From Eimeria necatrix (Eukaryota > Apicomplexa > Conoidasida > Eucoccidiorida > Eimeriidae), in contig NW_013653421.1 of NCBI RefSeq assembly GCF_000499385.1, positions 1 to 32,500 of the forward strand: a stretch of 32,500 bases of DNA, given 5' to 3'. Position 1 is the stretch's first letter. Each line of letters starts with the position of its first letter. Below the pieces are notes generated by a model, which saw only the letters and a program-made list of their open reading frames with translations, searched no databases and was not told where the DNA came from. The position numbers and the translations under genes are program-made. Below, in pieces: positions 21,968 to 30,539 of the stretch.

Positions 21968-23098
21968 GTAAACTGAAACGGACCTTGTTCAAGAGCTATT
22001 GGCGACCCTGCAAGTGTTTCGTCGACACGTTTTTCCGTGCAGAGTTTAGGGAGGGTGTCAAGAGCAAGTAGCGCTGCCGTCTAAAACAGCAATACCGTCA
22101 CCTTACTAGCATGCCTTTAAAGTAGCAGCAAAAATTTGTAACTTTAGATTTGGATGCCACAACTGCTGCCACATTCCTCAGAGGCTGAAGATAAATACTG
22201 CACGGTTACAATAAACGCATGGCGGAAGAAAATTGACTCAGCCGCTATCGACTATGCAGCACTCGATAGTGCAGCTCCTGGCACTGACATTCAAACTTTT
22301 CTCGGCGCAAATGAGTGCACTGCATTGAAGTCTGGAGACTTTAACCATATCGTAGGTCAACCAGGGCATGTAACAAGCTTTTAGCAGGCAGACCTGCAGG
22401 AAAATATGTTCTCCCAACAAATACTTTTAGCAGGAAGAATTGCAGGGAAAAAAGATAGCCTGTGAAAAAATAGGGAGTGGGCGGTGGAATGCAAGGGAAG
22501 GAAAATTACTCGGGTAATTTAATGCAGGCTGATGAGACTGGAGGGAAGGTATTCGTGATTTCGGCTGCGAGAACAGATGAGCCCGATACTGCCATGACAT
22601 GCCAAGAAGCTCTCCAACAATGGGAAACTGGTTACGACGCCTTTGAGTAGGTCCAATGGAAAGGGGTGTCATCCGCTGCATTACGTTAGGTCTACACTTC
22701 AAATGGCAACGGGCTCACGTTGTGTGGAGGCAGCTATCTGTATGTGCAGCGGGCAAGATCCTCCAGTTTATACAGACAAATCCGGTGCATATGCGGATCA
22801 CAATGCTGGTGCTCTAGTGAGCTTACTGAGTGACAAGGCGCAGAGCATCTACTGTGGAACTGCAACGGAATGCGGGGATGACACGATTCTCGTCTGCTAC
22901 ATTAAGCCCTCTGGCATAGAAGCTAGCGCAAGTCCTGTAACGTGAGCTCTGCACAGCATTCACGATGCAAGCCTCACCTGGCTGGCTCACCAAGTTGCCA
23001 CAGTTCTACGTTTCACATGTAGCTTGCTTGCCAAAAGCCGCCACATGTTTTACGTTCATATCTCACCTCAGAGGGCAGAGTGGAAAGCTAGCAAATAA
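21829..23098 (+). CDS. SAG surface antigen, cassette 1 (exons 1-5)
   Basis: Exons 21829-21967, 22182-22351, 22528-22646, 22750-22941 and tentatively 23074-23098 give 214 residues. SAG proteins coat the sporozoite or merozoite surface of Eimeria and are usually GPI-linked. Six conserved cysteines are present: KYC, NEC (exon 2), MTC (exon 3), IYC, TEC and LVC (exon 4). The block TCQEALQQWETGYDAF matches the central helix of the family. Donors and acceptors are canonical (ATC|GTAGGT, GA|GTAGGT, AC|GTGAGC; CAG acceptors) and phases run 1, 0, 2, 2. The tail is odd: the best last exon encodes only AEWKASK and a stop, with no hydrophobic GPI signal. A longer open read from an acceptor at 22953 ends at the same stop and also lacks one. 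The product could be secreted, or exon 4 could splice onward to a later last exon. Confidence 0.72.
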
Positions 23099-23160
23099 CA
23101 GGGCTTTTTCAGTTCAAAATGCAAAATTTTCTTAAGCCAGTGGCAGGCTTTTAGGCGCAG

Positions 23161-23253
23161 TGATTGGCCTGTGTGTTTGTAATGGCTGCAGCCGTCAGAT
23201 GTGGCACAAATACGATGAATACAAGAAGACAAAGCCTGTCTTGGCTGAGCATG
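23161..23253 (+). other. Possible extra phase 1-1 exon before cassette 2
   Basis: After an acceptor at 23159-23160 (GCGCAG) there are 93 nt open in the frame LCVCNGCSRQMWHKYDEYKK and ending CAT G|GTAGGA. It enters and leaves in phase 1, so it can be inserted between exon 1 and cassette 2 exon 2 without shifting frame. The inverted copy keeps the reading HKYDEY..TKP.L, with several changes at third codon positions, but has TAG where this copy has TGG. It could be an exon or a remnant. Confidence 0.35.
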
Positions 23254-23364
23254 GTAGGATGCACTTTCAGAATAAATGCTGGGCCTGGATTCAGGAGAAT
23301 TGGCGGAGTAGGCGGCTGCCAGTGCCATTGTTCGGTGACTGCCTTCCGCTTTCATGATGTGCAG

Positions 23365-24680
23365 CGGGCGAAGACCTCCTGGATGCGGTGAATGCCGTGA
23401 GAGGTGCAGAGGACCTGAAACTCGATGCATTCACTGCCGCGCAGAGTGCAGAATTAGGGGAGTTCAAGGAAAAGAGCGCCGCAACATCTTATGAAAATGC
23501 ACTGTACGCTCTGACATGCGAGCAGATCAACAGCTCGACAATCGACCCAGTGGTGAGTTTCCATACCCACAGCAAAGCAAGCCGTAATGCGGCTTTTACC
23601 CGTTTTTGAATACTGTCGATCGTCTTGGTGCAACCACAGCCCTTTGTAGTGTTTGGGCATCATGAATTTATAAAATAATTCTTGAGTTAGCTTTGTAGCT
23701 TGCTTGGACGCCATGCAGCTTCATTTGACATGGTGCAACCTATTCTCAGGTGCAAGAGGAGTACACCCTGATTTACTATTCCAAAGAAGGTGAAGCGGTT
23801 CCTACAGCGGATGAAACCGTCGCCTTCTGGCAAACTGGTCTTGATCAGCTTGGGTCAGTCGGTGTCCGCTTCGCTACCAGCCAGTAGTGGTAGTGGATTC
23901 TTTGGCGCTGCGCAACACAAAAAGCTATAAAATATGCTGAATCAAGGGGGGCGTTGCTGTTGGTCTTGAGCATTCGTGAAGACTCTCTTTCGCAAAGAGA
24001 TTGCCCTGTCACAGTGAAGGCCTACTTTCCCACAATGTCTTCACATCATTTGAGTTTTGAAAGAATATGCTGCGTGCAGAGAAGAGCGCCCACCTGCATT
24101 CGAGCCTAAGAGTGAGGTAATGAAGAGAGCCCGGCGCACAAGAAGCTCGGGAGGCACTGAAATCTACTACAAAAGCGAAGTGGCCGGCTACGTCTCAATG
24201 ATGGTTGACGAGGCCCGCGAAATGAGATGCTATGATGCCACTGGCTGCACAAACTCCGCACTCATTTGCTTCGTTAAAGCGCCGACACTAGTCCAGGGTC
24301 AACAGCCCATCAGGTATGTCATGGTCTGCAGGAAACACTAGACGAGAACATATTCGCTCTCCACTGCAATATCCTAAGTGCTTTGTTGTGGCTCGAATTT
24401 CTGAACTAGTTCCCTTTTCTGAACAAACCGTCGAACAGTCCACTCATTCGGAGCCTAGCGTTCCGCTGTTCTTATACAGCCAGCCCTCGAGAGTGCAGAA
24501 AATGATTAGCCCACAAGTTCTATTGAGGCAAGCCTGTAGAAGAATGTAAAGCGGCCTTGTGTGAGCAGTGAGGAAACCTGGAACAAAATCACGGCCACAG
24601 AGGAGCCTGAACCCGAACCCGAGCCCCCTACCAGCATTTCTTTCACTAGACTCCGTAAGGCAGTGGCACACTCTCGCTGA
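23365..24680 (+). CDS. SAG surface antigen, cassette 2 (exons 2-5)
   Basis: Exons 23365-23552, 23750-23853, 24080-24313 and 24569-24680 encode 212 residues plus whichever first exon is used. Phases are 1, 0, 2, 2, as in the other cassettes. Family landmarks: LLDAVNAVRGAEDLKLDAF, LTCEQI, FWQTGLDQL, PPAFEP, MRCYDATGCTNSALICFVK and ETWNKI. Two differences stand out. The first and third conserved cysteines are absent, leaving four. The C-terminus is acidic and proline-rich (EEPEPEPEPP), then ends TSISFTRLRKAVAHSR without a hydrophobic GPI signal. The exon 3 donor is GTCAGT, weaker than the others. No signal-peptide exon of its own is visible. It could be a secreted variant, an alternative ectodomain for the exon at 21829, or a decaying gene. 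Confidence 0.68.
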
Positions 24681-24809
24681 AAGTCTCAAGCGCGGTGAAA
24701 GCACTGTCAGGCATTGCCTTCATTTCACAGAGCTTCAGCACTTCTGTCGTGTCGTTTGTGCCGTAATAATTTACCGTCGTCTGGTGCCGCTGCTAGCTCA
24801 TCTTATATT

Positions 24810-24866
24810 AGAGACACAAGTGCTTGTAAGAGAGAGAATTGCCGCGCAAGTAAGAGACACAAGTGC
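24810..24866 (+). repeat. Direct repeat with donor-like sites before cassette 3
   Basis: AGAGACACAAGTGC occurs at 24810-24823 and again at 24853-24866. A GTAAGA donor-like site follows the first copy and another directly precedes the second. In the frame that would suit a phase-1 donor (GCA A|GTAAGA at about 24850) there is no ATG upstream, so this is not a convincing first exon for cassette 3. Confidence 0.5.
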
Positions 24867-24898
24867 GTCGTGTGCTTTCTCTATCCATGTTGCAATAG

Positions 24899-26102
24899 AG
24901 GAAGACAAGAGCTGCGTCAAGGAGATCAACGGCTTCCGCACGCAAGAAACCCTGGGCTTGAAGGGCTTCACAGAAGCCAAGGCCAGTGCGAAAGCAACAA
25001 GAAACACACAGCTTAGCGAGCCCATGAGTGGCGTGACTTGCGAAGCTCTCAAGAATGGCACTGTCACGATTATGGTGAGCTGCTCACGAGCTCCATTTCA
25101 TTACATCTTGGCCATGCGCATAGTAACTTTCAACAGCTTCCTCTTCGTATTAGTTTTGGTTGCAAGACGCTTCACGGAGCACCACCGAAACGGCAAAAAT
25201 CGGCATTTTGTGCATTTCCTATCTCGTCTGGAATCAGGCGAGGCAAAATGTACCACGTTCCCCTGTTTTGCGCTGCTTTTCTCATCACAGGACACAAATA
25301 TGACAAAGAGCTTGATGTACTACTCTGGCACTGAAGCCACTTGCTCCGTTGCTGTTGCCGCCTGGAAGAAGGGATATGAACAATTCAGGTGGGGGTTCTG
25401 TCACGCAGAACATTAACCTTTTTTTCGCAGTACATTGCGACATAACAACCCAGCAGTTGCTGCGCCGCTGCCTTTTGCCCTTAACGGTGGCCTAGCTCTC
25501 TCTGTCTGTGAACTGTGTGTGGTGCTCAGCGCAATCCCACCAGCTTACACCACCAGCGAGACTGTTTACAAAAAGGGCGATGCAACAAACTTCGTTTCCC
25601 TCATCAGCGAAGGAGAGAGTACCACAGCCGCCTGCTACAGTGTTGGGGGCTGCGACCAGCAAGGTATCGTTTGCGAGCTCTCTCCTGCAGTCTTCACCAA
25701 GGATAAAGCACCCATATCGTAAGTGTTCACGACTAGAGGAGATTCTTAGCCTTTTCCGTCAATATAAAGCTTCTCACACACAACGAGTGGATTCTGCAGC
25801 CTCTCGTATACCTTCAAGTAGTAGTCCGTGCGGATGACTACTGAAGTCCTTCTCTGATTATAAAGCAACACGAGCGCTACTCATTAGATCGTTCTAGCTG
25901 CTTAGTTGGCAGTTCCACTCGGAAACGAAATCTGTTGACAATTTTTCCTGCGATCTGCCCTTATTTGTTTGCTTTCAGCGAGAGCACCTGGAAAAAGGTT
26001 TCTGAGACCATGTCTCAAGGCAACGGCGCTCCAGCTGCTTTCTCCACTACCCTCCTTAGCACCGCCTTGGTAGCGGCTGTTGCCTTTGCATTCAACTTCT
26101 AA
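24899..26102 (+). CDS. SAG surface antigen, cassette 3 with GPI signal (exons 2-5)
   Basis: Exons 24899-25074, 25291-25388, 25530-25718 and 25979-26102 encode 195 residues, or 241 if joined to the exon at 21829. Donors are ATG|GTGAGC, AG|GTGGGG and TC|GTAAGT; acceptors are ATAG, ACAG, TCAG and TTCAG; phases are 1, 0, 2, 2. All six family cysteines are present: KSC, VTC, ATC, AAC, GGC and IVC. The last exon starts ESTWKKVSETM and ends in a small-residue region (GNGAPAA) and a hydrophobic tail (FSTTLLSTALVAAVAFAFNF), the classic GPI-attachment signal. This is the most complete copy, expected on the parasite surface. The weak point is the 5' end: no ATG-bearing leader exon is found between 24,680 and 24,898. 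Confidence 0.82.
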
Positions 26103-29100
26103 GTGAATGCAGAAAGTGACATAGAACGGTTGCCCTTTGCTTCGCGGGTTGAACGTCAAGCAGCGGCACCGGTGATCTTTGTAAAGGTGCCCTTGCTGCA
26201 GCTTTACGCCGTGAACACTTTTGTCCTGTTCTTGCTTTAATTGAGTGTTATTCGTGAATGCACAGATCTGCTGCGACCTTCTCAGGGCACCGTAGTATAG
26301 TTCTTTAGAGAAACCGTCCGTAGACTTCCCTAATTCTATCACTGCAGAGTACTCTTGTTGGAATTTTAAGCAGATCCTAGCCTCTGCGAAAGCCCGTTTC
26401 CGGCTGTAACGTGCCAGTGAAAGGCGTTTAACACTTAATAGAGTGAGCGGCAGAAAGTGAAGACTCAAAAAATGTGGGACGAGTACAGCGTGCCGTCGTA
26501 AGTGTGCATGATTCCAAGCTAGTAACCAAGTAGTCTTTCTCAAGCCAAACAACCTAGAAAACTGCAGCGGTACGCTCACCTTTCAGGGTATCCCGAGAGA
26601 TAATCTATTTTGTCTATTGATGACGAGACGCTAGGCTGCTGCGAGCTCTGGGAATATGTAATCGGAGGGCTCTCTTCTTAGGAAGGCCGCCGCATGTCAC
26701 AAAACGAGGGGTCATTGCAATGTAGAACCAGCCTATCACAAATAATTGAAACCAGAAGCTAATACGGCAGGCGCTACATGCTCCACGAACTTTTATGTAT
26801 TCCCACACCTACAAAGTGCACCTTTCGGGGAGCTGGGGCTGGGGTAGGCCAAATGCAGAATGCGGTAGACAGCAAATCTTACTAAATAAGCACAAAACAT
26901 GCCTGATTTGAGTGTTGAAAAAAATGCTTAGACTTTAGGTAAGACACTTGGAAATAACATGCCTTCTTCTATAATATTTTCGCTCTTGCATTTGTAGCCG
27001 TGTGTTGCCTTTAGTGCTTTTGCATTTGGTACTAGTATTTTGCGCTGCTGTGCCGAGAGCAAAAACCACTGTTAGCCGTAATTTGCAAGTGAGGGGTCTT
27101 AAGAGCCTAACGTAAGAGTCCCGCCTGCCTGCCACTTCAAATGGAGCTGGGATATTCTGTAGAGCGGGCTTACAAAGCTTTTAAAAGTCTAATAATTTCA
27201 CATACTCGGTTTCGACGCCACAATCGAGCTCGGCAAAAGACCTGATGTGATCTGTTTACGAATGGTAAAGACATTAAAATTCATGGCTGGACTGCATTTT
27301 GTTAAATTCCATTGCATAGCCGAAGCTTCATTGTGTCAAACTACAACATTTAAATCAATCATGAATCTTCTAAGCAGCATTGATTTGCGGTTACATGGCT
27401 CCAAATTTGCCCTTTCATGTTTGGTTTCTACAGTGGGAATGTTTAGTTTAGCGTTTTGCATGAAGCCGTCTCAAACCGGATAGTTCAGCTTACCTCGTGT
27501 CTACATGATCTCCAGCAACTACTCTGTGGCATACGGAACAAAAGATGAGCTTGTTTGCTCATTTTCTGTTCTTCATTCTGCTATTTTCCCGTGAGCTCCG
27601 AAGACGCTTGCAACAAGGATTTTGTGCTCCACATTTTTAAAATCCAAACATGAAAAAAAATATTCGTAACTCGTACGTCTTCTCGCTGCGGCAATTGTCT
27701 CATTGCATCTCCAGGTCAAGCCTGATGCCATCAAGCCTGATATCAGAAGAAAAAGTCGAATAGCGACTTTCACCTTGGGCCGTTTTGCATTGCAAACAGG
27801 ACCCATGAGAGGAGCCAAAGGAGTGTTGACGCTCCCTCCAAATTAACAGCCTTTGAAACTTTTAGCTAAAATGTTTACGCAAAGGGCAATGATGCTTGTA
27901 CTGTAAGATTCATATGCAGCGTTGCTAGCTCTTTGCAAGATTACGAGCATTTCCGTTGTGGCCAGAATGGGGTGCCGAATAATGTGCAGAGCATTACTCA
28001 GCGTTATCAGCACTTCAGCTCCGTTTGATGTCACCAAAATTGCCTCTTGCGGTGAAACTAAAAGGTGCGTTGCGCTTTAAATCTTTGAGATCTTATCATG
28101 GGTACCAGCTCAATTTGCAGACAAGCTATTAGGCAAAGCACGGGCACTTCTGAAGGCGAGCCTTAGTTAGGTCACAAACGTCGAAAGCAGATTTTAGTCG
28201 AACAAGAGTACAAGGGAAGAATATTCAAATTACAGTAGCCCTCTTCACGATATCGAAAAGCAGCTAGCACGGTCTATTCCGAAGACAAAGAGCCATGGAG
28301 GTCAGGATTTCACCATTTGAGATTCTTTAGGGCTCTTATTTCGTTCTAAAAGCTACTTTCGTGCATAATGGTTCAGCAGCAGCGTTAAGCTGGCAAAAAA
28401 TAAGCGAATGATGCTCAATTTGTTCTGTTATTGATTTTACAGATTCTACTGAAACACCAAGCTTCACAAGTAAAGCCATATTCATGAATTAGCCATTTTG
28501 ACGCTGCTTCGTTCCAGGCCTGGATATACTTGCACAGTGCCCTAGGCAACTCAGTGAAGCAGAAACAGACGTGGCAGCAGCTCGAAGTTTGCACTCACCC
28601 ATGAAACAAAGCTAATGTAACGACTAATTGACTCTAAAATATGCAAAAGTCTTCTGATGCTGCAACAAGAAACTGCTTTCGCAAGGAATATTAGAAACAA
28701 AGATACCGTGTCGTCAATTACTTGAGACCTACTCATTTGAGAGTCTGAATTTTAGCCCTTGTAGCTCACAACTGTCCAGCTGACTCCGTAAGCATAAGCT
28801 GTCGATTTATAAATGAAATGCTGCCGCTAATGATTGGTTTATGGGGAAAAAAAGATATCAAGCTTGGATTGGGAACACACTCCTCCATTTTCACGTTCGT
28901 CTCATGGCTAGCAGGCTTTTGTTAATGAGTTCTAAAGCCCGACTGCGCCCTATTTCCGCCCTAAATAGTTTCAGCTTTAATCAGAGCGTTTTGATGTCAA
29001 ACGGCAGAAGATTAACGTGTGACCGTTCTTGCTGCCACGTTGCTTTGCTCTCCTCCACACTGTGCATTATAAGCACTGGACATACCTTTCCTGTTTTTCT

Positions 29101-29986
29101 TTTCTTGTTGAAACCAAACATTAATCTACAGTTAAATCGCTCTTCTTTGAAGCGCTTGGAATAATTATTCGTGAAAAGGCGCACAAAAATATAGCTCCCG
29201 GAACGCTGTAGGGGGTCTTTATTTCATCTGGCAGTTAGACTGCACGTGAAAGGTGACTATCTATATATGTATATGCACAACGCACATTTAAAGTTATTGT
29301 GCACGTCATCGCCACCTGATTTGGAACCCATATCGGAACGGCGTTGTGCAATGGCCAAATTTCCATCTGTTTTCACACTGCCCTTAATCATATGAGCAAA
29401 TTTCGCACGCCACAAAGGCACTCAGCACCGTAATGGTCGTGTGGGAAGTTTTGCGCCGAGACAAAAAGCGCGTGATTCATGCATACAAGTTAAAAGCCCC
29501 ACAGGAGCCAATGCAACTGTAGTCCGACATTAGTAAGAGCTTTCAGCAACTGATTATTCAACCCTGAATTGCGAAAAGAAATATTTGTCTGCTGATCATT
29601 GCTCTGCAGAGGCGGTGCAACCTGAATGCATTTGGCTACGGCTTCACCCATTTTTAGCAATCTGACGCACAAACAACAACTTGGCAGGTGCACCCTGACG
29701 TGAGCTGAGTGCGAAAACACGCCCTGCCGATTGCGCTGCCACTGCCCTAGAGGTCGTTTTAATGGCGTGGTAGTCTTAAATGGATTGCACGCACTGAATG
29801 TAGCATATACGCATGTCTGCTCCCAAAAGTGAATGAGCATTAGAGGTTGTTCACTGCATACAGTCACAAAAAGACAGTCAAGCTGGCAAGGATTAGTACG
29901 CCTAACAGGAACTGCTGCGATGGCTCGCTTCTGCGTCCTCCATATCCCTCCGCTCGTCATCTTCGCGGCTTGGCGTCGCTTTCTTG
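26103..29986. other. Intergenic region downstream of the SAG locus
   Basis: No gene supported. The longest frames (225 codons minus at 26579-25902, 107 codons plus at 28841-29164) lack motifs and paired splice sites; the first lies antisense to the last SAG exon and its 3' flank. The polyadenylation site of the SAG transcript should lie shortly after 26,102 but I see no diagnostic signal. Confidence 0.5.
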
Positions 29987-30132
29987 TCATACCATAGAAT
30001 ATAACATACCATAGAAATGCGGCCCCTTTGTGTGCTTCGGACGTGCGCATGCAGCACCTGTGGTTGGCTGTTTTCACGGAAAGCGGGTGAAAGGGCTTAG
30101 TCGCTAATTGCAGCATCGAGAGGGAAACCAGT
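29987..30132 (+). repeat. 146-bp inverted repeat, left arm
   Basis: The reverse complement of this arm matches 30393-30538 over its full 146 bp with about ten differences, by eye. The outer end carries a short internal repeat (CCATAGAATATAACATACCATAGAA). Open frames across it (208 codons on the minus strand) share peptides with frames in the other arm simply because of the inverted repeat. Confidence 0.85.
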
Positions 30133-30392
30133 TTCCCCGCTATGCAGTGGAGTTCCGCAGCGGCCTCTGCAGCTTGCGAAGCTAAGGGAACTGTTCCCTT
30201 CTGGCATGGATGTTCAATGTGGTTTTACGCCTCGCTGGCGGACTCTCTTGTGCTGCAAGCAGTTATTCTGGGGCATTGTCTCCCATTTCTTCCATTCTGT
30301 CATTGTTGAAGTGCTTATATGAGGCGACATTCACTGGGTTTCAGATATACAAACCACGTGCTGCATTGGCTGCCTCTTGCCCCCGGCTCACC

Positions 30393-30538
30393 ACTGGTTT
30401 CCCTCTCGATGCTGCAATTAGCAACGAAGTCCTTCCCCCCACTTTCCGTGAAAACAGCCAACCACAGGTGCTGCATGCGCACGTCCGAAGCACACAAAGG
30501 GGCCGCATTTCTATGTTATGTTATATTCTATGGTATGA
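30393..30538 (-). repeat. 146-bp inverted repeat, right arm
   Basis: Partner of the arm at 29987-30132, with a 260-bp spacer between. The match is strongest in the central 90 bp and includes TGCATGCGCACGTCCGAAGC. A transcript through both arms would fold into a long hairpin. No transposase-like frame is seen in the spacer or flanks. Confidence 0.85.
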
Positions 30539-30539
30539 C

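Noticed and set aside
22379..22450. Pair of TTTTAGCAGG..GCAGG direct repeats in the cassette 1 intron
   Set aside because: Short, imperfect and inside an intron; too little to call an element.
25902..26579. 225-codon minus-strand frame at the 3' end of the SAG locus
   Set aside because: It lies antisense to the GPI-signal exon, has no recognisable motif and no splice support.
29490..30116. 208-codon minus-strand frame and the similar plus-strand peptide at 30319-30675
   Set aside because: Their shared peptide comes from the inverted repeat arms, not from related genes. The rest of each frame looks random.
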